A DNA stretch of 64,000 nucleotides from contig OY970262.1 of NCBI GenBank assembly GCA_963715655.1, forward strand, positions 1,674,001 to 1,738,000, written 5' to 3'. The DNA comes from JANQPD01 sp963715655. Its GTDB lineage: Bacteria > Bacteroidota > Bacteroidia > Flavobacteriales > Schleiferiaceae. The position numbers were made by a program, and so were the translations under genes. Under the pieces are notes generated by a model that saw only the letters and a program-made list of their open reading frames with translations, had not been told where the DNA came from and ran no database searches. This document shows, piece after piece, positions 33,433 through 42,102 of the stretch (its first letter is position 1; every line of letters begins with the position of its first letter).

Positions 33433-36400
33433 TTAATTCCACCCTAATTTGTTAGATGCTTTTCTAATGTAATGCGGTAAAGGTTCTTCGAGTTTCCAGG
33501 TGATGCTCATTGGTTTGGAACCATAGTGCTTTTGGTAATCAACTTTTCCTAAAAATACAAATCCTACGGTGTTTCTGTATTGATCTTTAGCTTGCTCTCT
33601 TACAAATAATAGAAGTATTTTTTTTAAGTTTTTATGATCTATATAAGTAGGACCTTTCCCTAAATCTTCCCTAGTTTGACTTTGCGATTGCCAATGGAAT
33701 AGACTATCATTAATAGCATAGTCATTATACATAGTAGTTGGAGAGAAGTCTTCTTCAGATTTTATTAAGTCAACTAAAAGAAGCTCGGTATTCAAGTTTT
33801 TATTTTCAGCTACACCCTCTCGATTTGACGAATGCACCTGAAATGTATTTATATCAAAAGCTGAAAATATTTGATCTTTGGTGTAGCGTGAATGAATTTT
33901 TAAGGGTTGAGCATAGGGAAGTTCAATAGCTTTTTCCGTAACGTCAATTTTGTTAACTAGAAACTCAAGAACCTCAATAATTTCTAAATTTAAGGTTTTA
34001 TTAATTCCAATGGAGCGAATGCTTTCTTCTAAATTAAAAAATCCCCCAGCTTGCTGCCACACATCATAATGTAGCATTAAAAGCATTTTTTTTTCACTAT
34101 CATTGAATTCACTCATGGAGATTTCAAAATTGCTTTTAGCTAGATTTAATATAAATCGGAAGTACGAAATTGAGTTTGTTGAAAACCACTTTTTAAAGAT
34201 GGCCCTAGAAATTTCTTTCTCATTTGTCGATGGAAAATCATCAACTTTTCCGGCTAATTGGCATAACCTTTTCCAACTACCTTTTTTGTAAATCTGCTCA
34301 ATGTGCAAATTACTTAAGCTTAAAAAGTTTTTTAAAGTTAGTGGAAGTGTTGTTTGATGAGTAAAGGCCTTGACTTTTTGGATTAATTGATTTCGATTTG
34401 GATTCGTAGCCTTTTTTATATTTTCCAGTACATAAGTTTTGGCTTTTTTTTCTAACACTATTGAGCAGCCCAAAGGCGCATGGGGAAAGTTATCTTCAAT
34501 TTCCTTTTGTATGGAGTTAGCCGTTTTCCCAACCATTGCCCTAAATTTTCCTTCAAAATCATATTCGGGTTTAGAGTTGGCCACAAAGTCTAGTACCAGT
34601 AAGCTGTCTTTATCTTCTGTAAGTCTCAAACCTCTACCTAACTGTTGAAGAAATATGGTCAGGCTTTCAGTGGGTCTTAAAAAAAGTACGGTGTCCACTT
34701 CAGGAATATCCACACCTTCATTAAATATGTCCACTACAAAAAGATAGTTTATCTCTTTATTTGCAAGCTTATGTTTGAGCTCATCTCTTTCAGTCGAATT
34801 TTTACTAGAAAGTGTAGCAGCTCTAAAACCAGCTTTTTCAAAGCTTATGCTCATAAATTCAGCATGTTCTATAGTAACGCAAAAGCCTAAAGCTCGTACT
34901 TCTTGAGCATCTTTGGTGTACTTTTCAAGATTAAAAATAATTTCACCAACTCTATTTCTACTTTTTAAATATAGTTCTGATAGTTCTTTCTTTTTATATT
35001 TTCCTTTATCCCAAGTAACTTTACTTAAATCAACATTATCACTAATCCCAAAATATTGAAATGGGCAAAGTAATTTTGCCTTTAAGGCCTCAGGTAAACG
35101 AATTTCTGCTGCTATATGATCGCAAAAATCTTCTACAATATCACCCCCATCCATTCTTTCAGGGGTAGCAGTTAAGCCGAGTAGTACTTTAGGTTTAAAG
35201 TAATTGAGAATTGGTCTGTAGCTCGAAGCTTTTATATGGTGTACTTCATCAAAAACTATAAAATCGTAGTATTCTGGAGAAAGTTGTAAAGAGGCCATAT
35301 TACTAGTAAGACTTTGTATAGATGCAAATACATATTCAAATGAACTAGGAATGTTTCCATCAACCAATAATTCTCCAAAGTTTGCATTCCTTAAAATAGC
35401 TTGAAAAGAATGGTGTGCTTGGGTCAAAATTTCTTTTCTATGAGCAATAAACAATAAGCGCGCTCTTGGTTCTTCCTTTCTAAATGTTTTGTAATCAAAA
35501 CCTGCAATAATTGTCTTTCCTGTTCCAGTAGCGGCAACAATTAAATTTCGGTAACGTTTATGTACTCTCCGTTCAGTAGTAAGCTTTTCTAAAATGTTTA
35601 ACTGGTAAGGGTAAGGTTTCAAATCGAAAAAGGAAGTGTTAATCTGGCTTGAGAATTTACCCTTACCAAGTTTTAGAGCTTCTTTTAGTTTCGGTGTGTG
35701 TTGCAAACTATCAAAAATTTCAAAATCAACACTGTGCCAATAAGTTTCAAAAGCACTTTCAAACTTTTCAATAATATGACTAACTTCTTTGGTAGTTACT
35801 TTTATATTCCACTCCAATCCATCCGTTAAAGCAGAACGCGAGAAGTTTGAAGAGCCAATATAGGCAGTATGAAAACCTGTGTTTCGTTTAAATAGATATG
35901 CTTTTGCATGAAGTCTCTCGTTTCCATTATTGTAGGAGATTTTTACCTCAGTATTTTTTAAGGAGGATAGAAATTCAATGGCTTTATAATCAGAAGCTCC
36001 CATATAAGTTGTGCTGATAACTCTAAGCTTTCCTCCTCTATTTACAAAATCCGTCAATTGTTCTTGAAGTATAACTACACCTTTCCATTTAATAAATGAA
36101 ACAAGTAAATCAATTTGATTAGATGAAAGAATTTCTTTCTTTAATTCACTCTCAAGTGAAATATTTTGAGCACCACCCGTAAAAAGTTCACTGTGTGCTA
36201 ATCTTGTATAGGGCGTGATTTCTTTTAAGTGTAAATCAAGATTAGAAAAATGTGTATCTATTTTTGAGAAGACAGCTTTTAGAATTTCTGCTTCCGTTTC
36301 AACAATGTCTTCCGAAAATTCCAAGGAATCTAAAGTTTCATTAAGGGTAAGGATAAGCTTATTTGTAACGTTAATCTGTTCCTGAATGGCTGTTTTACCT

Positions 36401-36573
36401 TTTAACGTTGCTAACGCTTTTTCAATAGTTCTACCTAAATGTCTAGATAGAATCAACGCAGCTTCAGCCTTATCCAATTTTACGGTACGATAATCAAACT
36501 TTCCTTTAGGTAGATTCTCAATTTTATCTCGAACTAATTTTGAAATTAGTTCTTCATAAATTCCTTGCTTCAT
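33433..36573 (-). CDS. PLD nuclease-superfamily 2 helicase-DUF3427 protein
   Basis: 1046 residues. The N-terminal 120 residues are helical. A phospholipase D-type nuclease half-site follows, with His222 and Lys224 in 'RLHAKAYLF' and 'IGSSNFSRSAL'. The SF2 helicase has Walker A 'ATGTGKT' (348-354), 'FDEVHHIKAS' (DEVH box, 441-450), 'LLGLTATPERMDGGD' and motif VI 'LQQLGRGLRL'. The C-terminal third ends in DUF3427 ('FHWQSQSQTREDLGKGPTYI', 'ILLLFVRE', 'GFVFLGKVDY'). The layout matches restriction- or repair-like helicase-nucleases, many of which sit in accessory islands. It is solitary, with gene-poor flanks of 351 and 277 bases. Defence or DNA repair is inference. Confidence 0.85.
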   Translation of the reverse strand: MKQGIYEELISKLVRDKIENLPKGKFDYRTVKLDKAEAALILSRHLGRTIEKALATLKGKTAIQEQINVTNKLILTLNETLDSLEFSEDIVETEAEILKAVFSKIDTHFSNLDLHLKEITPYTRLAHSELFTGGAQNISLESELKKEILSSNQIDLLVSFIKWKGVVILQEQLTDFVNRGGKLRVISTTYMGASDYKAIEFLSSLKNTEVKISYNNGNERLHAKAYLFKRNTGFHTAYIGSSNFSRSALTDGLEWNIKVTTKEVSHIIEKFESAFETYWHSVDFEIFDSLQHTPKLKEALKLGKGKFSSQINTSFFDLKPYPYQLNILEKLTTERRVHKRYRNLIVAATGTGKTIIAGFDYKTFRKEEPRARLLFIAHRKEILTQAHHSFQAILRNANFGELLVDGNIPSSFEYVFASIQSLTSNMASLQLSPEYYDFIVFDEVHHIKASSYRPILNYFKPKVLLGLTATPERMDGGDIVEDFCDHIAAEIRLPEALKAKLLCPFQYFGISDNVDLSKVTWDKGKYKKKELSELYLKSRNRVGEIIFNLEKYTKDAQEVRALGFCVTIEHAEFMSISFEKAGFRAATLSSKNSTERDELKHKLANKEINYLFVVDIFNEGVDIPEVDTVLFLRPTESLTIFLQQLGRGLRLTEDKDSLLVLDFVANSKPEYDFEGKFRAMVGKTANSIQKEIEDNFPHAPLGCSIVLEKKAKTYVLENIKKATNPNRNQLIQKVKAFTHQTTLPLTLKNFLSLSNLHIEQIYKKGSWKRLCQLAGKVDDFPSTNEKEISRAIFKKWFSTNSISYFRFILNLAKSNFEISMSEFNDSEKKMLLMLHYDVWQQAGGFFNLEESIRSIGINKTLNLEIIEVLEFLVNKIDVTEKAIELPYAQPLKIHSRYTKDQIFSAFDINTFQVHSSNREGVAENKNLNTELLLVDLIKSEEDFSPTTMYNDYAINDSLFHWQSQSQTREDLGKGPTYIDHKNLKKILLLFVREQAKDQYRNTVGFVFLGKVDYQKHYGSKPMSITWKLEEPLPHYIRKASNKLGWN

Positions 36574-36850
36574 AAAGTTTAAAATTTGATTTACTAGTTA
36601 ATTGATTTTAGGCGGATTGAAATTTAGCGGATATCTTGTTTCAAATCAACTTGTAGGAATTAGTTTGAAGTGATTTTCAAAGGTGACTTATAAAATATCA
36701 TTCCTTAATTCCACTCCTTAAAACGGTATTTAAACTTTCAAGGATGGATTTGCTGTACTAAACGATTAATCTCTAACTATGCATTTCAAACCTATTCATA
36801 GGCCTATTTTTAATTTTGCCTCTATTAAGTAGGTTTCAAACTTTAAACCC
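36574..36850. other. 277-base spacer upstream of the PLD-helicase
   Basis: AT-rich and without a reading frame of note. It must hold the helicase promoter and the end of the carboxylase unit's 3' region. AAACCTA at 36788-36794 and TAGGTTT about 30 bases later form a weak inverted repeat; no terminator or attachment site could be identified. Confidence 0.4.
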
Positions 36851-38485
36851 CTAAACCTGCACAACACCCGGATTATAAGCCTTTTTAATAGGCGCTTGAT
36901 TAGCCGCTTCTATCCCCATACTAATCCAAGTACGCGTATCAAGCGGATCAATAATAGCATCTGTCCACATGCGGGCAGCTGCATATTCTGGCGTGGTCTG
37001 TGCATCGTAGCGCGATTGGATGCGGTTTAACAGTTCAGTTTCTTTCTCGGGGGTTATTTCTTCGCCTTTAGAGGCTAAGCTTGCTTTTTCTATTTGCAAT
37101 AATACCTTGGCCGCTTGTGCACCGCCCATTACGGCAAGGCGTGCGGTTGGCCAAGCTACAATAAGCCTTGGGTCATACGCTTTGCCACACATGGCGTAAT
37201 TTCCAGCACCATAACTGTTACCCATTATAATGGTGAACTTAGGTACCACACTGTTGCTCATGGTGTTTACCATTTTAGCACCATCTTTAATAATACCACC
37301 GTGTTCGCTGCGGCTACCTACCATAAAACCACTTACGTCTTGTAAAAACACTAAAGGGATTTTCTTTTGATTACAATTTGCTATAAAGCGACTGGCTTTG
37401 TCGGCACTATCGGAATAGATTACGCCACCAAATTGCATTTCACCTTTTTTGTTTTTAATTACTTCGCGATTATTGGCCACTATACCCACTGCCCAGCCGT
37501 CAATTCGCGCATATCCCGTAAGGATGGTTTCACCGTAGCCTTTTTTATACTCTTCAAATTCGCTGTTGTCAACCAGCCGTTCTAAAATGTCCATGGTACG
37601 GTAAGGTTTACTGCGATCTAAAGGCATTAAACCATAAATTTCTTGCTCGTCTTTAGCTGGTTTGGCGGGTTCTGCTCTATTAAATCCAGCGGTGTCAAAA
37701 TCTCCAATTTTATCTACAATGTTGCGAATACTTTTTAAGCAATCTGCATCATCCTTACTTTTATAGTCCGTTACACCACTAATTTCCGTATGCGTGGTTG
37801 CGCCTCCAAGGGTTTCATTATCAATAGTTTCGCCAATGGCGGCTTTTACCAAATAACTTCCCGCAAGAAAAATGCTCCCTGTTTTATCTACAATTAAAGC
37901 TTCATCGCTCATTATAGGTAGGTAAGCACCTCCCGCAACACAGCTACCCATAATGGCGGCAATTTGTGTAATGCCTTCTGAACTTAAAATAGCGTTGTTT
38001 CTAAAAATGCGCCCAAAGTGTTCTTTATCAGGAAAAATTTCGTCTTGCATAGGTAAATACACCCCGGCACTATCTACCAAATATAAAATCGGAATTCTAT
38101 TTTCAAGCGCAATTTCTTGGGCCCGTAAATTCTTTTTACCGGTAATAGGAAACCAAGCTCCAGCCTTTACGGTAGCATCATTAGCTACAATAATGCACAG
38201 CTTTTTACTTACATAGCCCATTACTACCACACAGCCACCGGCAGGGCAACCACCGTGCTCAGCATACATGTCATATCCCGCAAAGGCACCAATTTCTATT
38301 ACAGGTTTCCCTTTATCTAAAAGCATTTCTACCCGTTCACGAGCCGTCATTTTACCTTTAGCTTTATGCTTTTCTATTTTCTTTTTACTACCACCTTCGT
38401 AAATTTTACCAAGCTTTTGCTTTAGGTCAGAAATTAGTAGTTTAATGGAATCTTCGTTTTTATTGTGCGCTAAATTTTGAGCCAT
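36851..38485 (-). CDS. Acyl-CoA carboxylase beta subunit (methylcrotonyl-CoA carboxylase type)
   Basis: 544 residues, the length of a carboxyltransferase subunit. The N-half has 'KGKMTARERVEMLLD', 'EHGGCPAGGCVVVMG', 'LYLVDSAGVYLPMQDEIFPD' (acyl-CoA oxyanion region) and 'CVAGGAYLPIMSDE'. The C-half has 'PLVFLQDVSGFMVG' and 'SYGAGNYAMCGKAYDPRL', with 'VMGGAQAAKVL'. The 'FPDKEHFGRIFRN' stretch is typical of methylcrotonyl-CoA carboxylase beta. It transfers carboxylate from biotin to the acyl-CoA in leucine breakdown. The biotin-carrying alpha subunit is not in the window, so propionyl- or geranyl-CoA specificity cannot be excluded. The next gene upstream ends three bases before its start. Confidence 0.9.
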   Translation of the reverse strand: MAQNLAHNKNEDSIKLLISDLKQKLGKIYEGGSKKKIEKHKAKGKMTARERVEMLLDKGKPVIEIGAFAGYDMYAEHGGCPAGGCVVVMGYVSKKLCIIVANDATVKAGAWFPITGKKNLRAQEIALENRIPILYLVDSAGVYLPMQDEIFPDKEHFGRIFRNNAILSSEGITQIAAIMGSCVAGGAYLPIMSDEALIVDKTGSIFLAGSYLVKAAIGETIDNETLGGATTHTEISGVTDYKSKDDADCLKSIRNIVDKIGDFDTAGFNRAEPAKPAKDEQEIYGLMPLDRSKPYRTMDILERLVDNSEFEEYKKGYGETILTGYARIDGWAVGIVANNREVIKNKKGEMQFGGVIYSDSADKASRFIANCNQKKIPLVFLQDVSGFMVGSRSEHGGIIKDGAKMVNTMSNSVVPKFTIIMGNSYGAGNYAMCGKAYDPRLIVAWPTARLAVMGGAQAAKVLLQIEKASLASKGEEITPEKETELLNRIQSRYDAQTTPEYAAARMWTDAIIDPLDTRTWISMGIEAANQAPIKKAYNPGVVQV

Positions 38486-38488
38486 AGT

Positions 38489-39565
38489 TTAATAACATTT
38501 ATCAATTGTCCATTCTGCACTTTTTTCAAGCAGAATATCATCTTTATTAGGGTTGCTTACAAATAAGGTAAAGTGATTTTTTTCATCGTACACTGATACA
38601 AATATCACTTCGGGTACCTCGTCACCGGTAAAATCTCCATACCAATATATTTCCGGCATTCCGCACACACCGCTGCCACCAAGGGCTTTTATCATGTCTT
38701 GCTTTACGTCTAAAAAGTATTTCTTACCGCTAAGCGTTAGTTTATAATCTGTTAAAGTAGGGCAGGGGCCGCTGCTTTCTACACTGCCGGTGGCAGAAAG
38801 TACTAAACGGTTTTTTCCTTCTACCAGCACTACCTGTTGACCCGGAAAAACTTTGCGTCCGCTAATGCGCAATCGGTCGCTTTGATCTCTTATTTCTAAA
38901 TTTTGATATTCTAATTTTCGGTTTAAGCCAATCAAAAATATGCTGCGTTCTTGTTCTTCAGTGGTAACGTCAAATTCTACACCGTTACCCACTTTTTGTT
39001 TACTTAAACTTACTTCTACCTCCACTTGCTTTATGCGATAGTTCTGTGCATTGGGATTATTTTCTTCTTTTGGAAAAAAACCATACCACAATAATCCCGG
39101 ATCAAGTTTACTTACATCTCCGCAGTAGTTGTAGGTTTCCGTCATTAAACTAAAATTGGTAGCATTAGTATTTGGTGCTACTTTTTCTATTTCCACTTGC
39201 GGGGAGATAGTTTCAGATACCGTAGTATCGGGATTAGCCGGATCAAAAGGCGAGGGTGGTTTATTAATGGCTGTAATTGCCATAAAACCGTCAAACATAA
39301 AACCTTCTTTCTCTTTATATTTTACTTTTCGCCAATTGCCTTCAATTTGCTCATAGGTCATTTTGCCGAAAATCTCAGTGCAAGCTACTAATGCGCTATC
39401 AAAAGGCACGTAAGTAACCACGGCCGCTTTAAGATTGGGTGCCGCACGCATCCGCATTCCTGATGGTGCGCTTATTTTACAATCCATATTAAAAGTACAG
39501 TCGCTATTTTGAGCGAGAGCGGTAAAACCAAGGGCTATAAAAAAGCCAAAAAAGAGGTGTTTCAT
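38489..39565 (-). CDS. Secreted protein with bacterial SH3-like domain
   Basis: 358 residues. A Sec signal ('KHLFFGFFIALGFTALAQ') is followed by an SH3b-type domain (residues about 30-95): 'CKISAPSGMRMRAAPNLKAAVVTYVPFDS' (parts) and 'GNWRKVKYKEKEGFMFDGF'. The C-terminal 200 residues are beta-rich and end with 'YWYGDFTGDEVPEVIFVSVYDEKNHFTLFVSN' (parts), resembling an FG-GAP or VCBS-type read-out of a stored value. SH3b domains often bind peptidoglycan, so a periplasmic role is likely; the exact function is unknown. It is followed after three bases by the carboxylase gene. Confidence 0.65.
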   Translation of the reverse strand: MKHLFFGFFIALGFTALAQNSDCTFNMDCKISAPSGMRMRAAPNLKAAVVTYVPFDSALVACTEIFGKMTYEQIEGNWRKVKYKEKEGFMFDGFMAITAINKPPSPFDPANPDTTVSETISPQVEIEKVAPNTNATNFSLMTETYNYCGDVSKLDPGLLWYGFFPKEENNPNAQNYRIKQVEVEVSLSKQKVGNGVEFDVTTEEQERSIFLIGLNRKLEYQNLEIRDQSDRLRISGRKVFPGQQVVLVEGKNRLVLSATGSVESSGPCPTLTDYKLTLSGKKYFLDVKQDMIKALGGSGVCGMPEIYWYGDFTGDEVPEVIFVSVYDEKNHFTLFVSNPNKDDILLEKSAEWTIDKCY

Positions 39566-39598
39566 GTGTAAATAAGCCTATTGTGGCGAAAGTACAAA

Positions 39599-40324
39599 TT
39601 AAAGGCTGTGCAAATAATCAAACGCAGCGGGGCCTTCATTAAAAATTAAATCTAAAATAGAAAGGTTGGGTAAAAATCCGTGTTTATGATCAAAAGCTTG
39701 TGGGTAAGGCGGTAGGTTTTCAAAGTTTTCTCGTTTGGGATGGAAGGATTTCGTAAGGAGTAAGGAGTAGTGAGTAGGGAATAGGGAGTGGGGAGTAGGG
39801 GATAGGGAGTTTAAGAAGACAGAAGTTTTATCGAGATTATTTTTCGGTGCGTGTGATTTGAGCCTCTTTGGTTTTTGGGTTGCTTCACCTTCCCTTTCCC
39901 CTTTATCATTTTTCACTTTCACCTTATCCTCCTTAATTCTCAAACAGTACAAGGCAGCTTGCATCAAATTGAAATTTAGTTGAAACAAATTTTCTTCTCC
40001 ACTAAAAAGAGCATCTTTAAAAACCGGACCTGCTTCATCAAAAAAAGGCGAAAGGTTGTAGGTAGTTTTTAAGGCTTGCCAATGTTTTGGTCGCCAGTTT
40101 TCATCGGTGCTTACAAATACTTCACCACAGGTTTTTCCACTGCGGGTATGGTCAATAGGTACGTTCAGCATCAATTTTCCGTTGGGGCTATCCAAATAGC
40201 AACGATTTCGATAGCTCTGTTTTTCCCACGGTTCAGAAGCATCTATATACGCCTGCTCACATCGTACTAGGGCTGCATAGTAGGGTATAGAACCAAAATA
40301 TGTGGTGGAGAAAAGCGCGGACAT
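39599..40324 (-). CDS. WbqC-like family protein carrying heptamer-derived insertions
   Basis: 241 residues. The conserved parts are the start 'FSTTYFGSIPYYAALVRCEQ' (split), 'EKQSYRNRCYLDSPNGKLML' and the end 'LPNLSILDLIFNEGPAAFDYL', typical of the WbqC family found last in the Bacteroidota parAB-lepB cluster. WbqC proteins are linked to surface glycan synthesis; the reaction is unknown. Residues about 125-200 are unusual. They are polar and low-complexity and are encoded by two runs of 7-base units (39753-39808 and 39883-39938), giving a visible heptapeptide period (SLSPTPH, SLFPTHY, SLLLTKS). The frame stays open, so the gene may be functional with a longer loop, or it may be decaying. Confidence 0.75.
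   Translation of the reverse strand: MSALFSTTYFGSIPYYAALVRCEQAYIDASEPWEKQSYRNRCYLDSPNGKLMLNVPIDHTRSGKTCGEVFVSTDENWRPKHWQALKTTYNLSPFFDEAGPVFKDALFSGEENLFQLNFNLMQAALYCLRIKEDKVKVKNDKGEREGEATQKPKRLKSHAPKNNLDKTSVFLNSLSPTPHSLFPTHYSLLLTKSFHPKRENFENLPPYPQAFDHKHGFLPNLSILDLIFNEGPAAFDYLHSL
39753..39808. repeat. Heptamer tandem array inside wbqC (8 units)
   Basis: Eight consecutive 7-base units related to GTAGGGA (GTAAGGA, GTAAGGA, GTAGTGA, GTAGGGA, ATAGGGA, GTGGGGA, GTAGGGG, ATAGGGA), entirely within coding sequence. Confidence 0.85.
39883..39938. repeat. Second, degenerate heptamer array inside wbqC (8 units)
   Basis: Eight 7-base units such as CTTCACC, TTCCCTT, TCCCCTT, TATCATT, TTTCACT, TTCACCT, TATCCTC, CTTAATT. 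The 7-base period is less exact than in the neighbouring array. It encodes the Lys/Glu-rich 'KVKVKNDKGEREGE' stretch. Confidence 0.5.
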
Positions 40325-40340
40325 TTTTTGAAAGTTTTTA

Positions 40341-40528
40341 AGTCGGTAGTTGGAAGTTCCAACATAGCTGCATTTTGAGGATAGTTCTCAGTCCATAGTC
40401 AATAGTCTACAGATAGCTACACGTGGGTTTTGCAAGTACGGAAGAAGCTAGTTTTCTGTATTTCAGTAGGTTTCATCATTTTTTTAAATTTCACTACCGA
40501 CTACCGACTACCGACTACCGACTACCGA
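40341..40528. repeat. Heptamer arrays in the wbqC-lepB spacer
   Basis: The 209-base spacer (40325-40533) has no gene. It holds AGTCGGT AGTTGGA AGTTCCA (40341-40361), ATAGTTC TCAGTCC ATAGTCA ATAGTCT ACAGATA (40381-40415), and five exact copies of CTACCGA (40494-40528), which end five bases from the lepB stop. Confidence 0.85.
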
Positions 40529-40533
40529 CCTTG

Positions 40534-42102
40534 CTAATCCTTAGCAGCTTTTTTCTTTTTATAATATCTATTCCCTATACTAATAATCACCACTAGTATA
40601 ACAAACGGTAAAAAGTAGCTCTTGCGCTCACCATCTCCGCCTACGGTTGTAAACACGCGGTCGAATCTTATTTTCTCTTTCAATTTATCGCCATAAGTAT
40701 CGTAGCTCATCCAAATAAATACAGGTGTACCCACAATATGGTCTTCAGGCACAAAACCCCAATAGCGACTATCATCACTCATGTGGCGGTTGTCGCCCAT
40801 CATCCAATAATAATCTTGTTGAAAGGTGTATTCCGTAATAGCTTCTCCGTCTAATGTGTAATTATTATTGCTTTTGGTTAGCACCCTAGGTGTAGGATGA
40901 TCGTAAAACTCAATTATGCGTTTAAACTTATAGTAATTTTCCTCATTTAGCTGCACAGTAGCTCCCTTGGCGGGAATGTAAAGCGGACCATAATTATCTT
41001 GTGTCCAGTTAAATACCACTTCATGTTGTGGATTAGGAAAAACGGCACTGTTTCTATTCATCTCCGTGTAAACATAGGCTTCCAAGGCAACTACACCCTG
41101 CATTTGCTTCATTTTTTCGGCTCTTGCCGGATTAATAGGCATAGCATATTGCAAACCCATATCATCTAAAGCTTGCATTTCATTTAGGTTAATATCAAAC
41201 TTATCCTTTAAAATCTGTTTATTAAAACTGGGTGCAAGTTGTACAATATAAGTGGTTTGCGGTTCTGCTCTATCCGGAAACGGAATAACTTTACCACCAA
41301 TTGAAACTTGACCGTTTTTAATGCTTAAAGTATCTCCGGGTATTGCAGTACAACGCTTCACGTAATTCTCACGCTTATCAATCGGGCGTATCTTCCCCTC
41401 CATATTTATTGGGCGAATATCTTCAGCAGGGTAATTAAACACCACAGGATCCATGCGTTCAATCGGGTCAAATTTTGGAAAACGAAAGTAGGGGAGTTGC
41501 ACCCATTCTAAGTAAGAATCTAAACCTAACACAGGAATTTTATTATGCACCAAAGGCACCGAAAGTGGCGTAATAGGCATTCTGCTGCCGTAATGTAATT
41601 TGCTTACAAAAAGAAAATCACCCACCATTAAAGATTTCTCCATGGAAGGAGTAGGTATGGTGTACGCTTCAAACGTAAACGTACGGATAATGGTGGCTGC
41701 AACCACGGCAAAAACCAACGAAGCACCCAGTTCGGTAACGGTTTTCTTGATGTTTTTTTCATCTTTACCTACGTATTTCAACTTTGCCGTAAAACCGATG
41801 TACCCTAAATACAAACCACCGGTAATAATGCTAAAAATGGTATGTTTCAGCTTGCGGTAATTAAAAACATGCAACAATTCATAAATCATTACAATGGCCA
41901 TGATGTTGCTTACCACCGGTACAAAAAATAGAATGGTATGCCATTTTTTACGTTGAATGATACGCATCATTACGTACGTTTTGTAAAAAGGAATGGCGGC
42001 TTCCCAAGCTTTGCGACCAGCCGCTACGTAAAATTTATAAGTAAGAATAAAACTGGCAATTTCCAGTATTATAAAATAGGTCAGTAAATTTGAGTTTACC
42101 AT
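40534..42102 (-). CDS. lepB: Signal peptidase I with N-terminal multi-helix membrane domain
   Basis: 522 residues, long for a type I signal peptidase. The first roughly 110 residues form three or four membrane helices of the DUF5684 type ('AAIPFYKTYVMMRIIQRKKW'). The peptidase core follows: a further helix, 'AYTIPTPSMEKSLMVGDFLF' with nucleophile Ser153, the general base Lys249 in 'YVKRCTAIPGD', and 'MGDNRHMSDDSRYWGFVP' near the end. Between these, a long insert (about 270-420) is, as I recall, typical of Bacteroidota LepB. It removes signal peptides on the outer face of the inner membrane. It starts directly after dapB, with no bases between the genes. Confidence 0.9.
   Translation of the reverse strand: MVNSNLLTYFIILEIASFILTYKFYVAAGRKAWEAAIPFYKTYVMMRIIQRKKWHTILFFVPVVSNIMAIVMIYELLHVFNYRKLKHTIFSIITGGLYLGYIGFTAKLKYVGKDEKNIKKTVTELGASLVFAVVAATIIRTFTFEAYTIPTPSMEKSLMVGDFLFVSKLHYGSRMPITPLSVPLVHNKIPVLGLDSYLEWVQLPYFRFPKFDPIERMDPVVFNYPAEDIRPINMEGKIRPIDKRENYVKRCTAIPGDTLSIKNGQVSIGGKVIPFPDRAEPQTTYIVQLAPSFNKQILKDKFDINLNEMQALDDMGLQYAMPINPARAEKMKQMQGVVALEAYVYTEMNRNSAVFPNPQHEVVFNWTQDNYGPLYIPAKGATVQLNEENYYKFKRIIEFYDHPTPRVLTKSNNNYTLDGEAITEYTFQQDYYWMMGDNRHMSDDSRYWGFVPEDHIVGTPVFIWMSYDTYGDKLKEKIRFDRVFTTVGGDGERKSYFLPFVILVVIISIGNRYYKKKKAAKD

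Noticed and set aside
33433..36573. Type I or III restriction subunit for the PLD-helicase
   Set aside because: No methyltransferase or specificity gene is nearby, and the nuclease part is PLD-type with a DUF3427 tail rather than a PD-(D/E)xK domain.
40494..40528. Possible CRISPR-like array (CTACCGA repeats)
   Set aside because: Units are directly adjacent without spacers and only seven bases long, so this is a simple tandem repeat. No cas gene is present.
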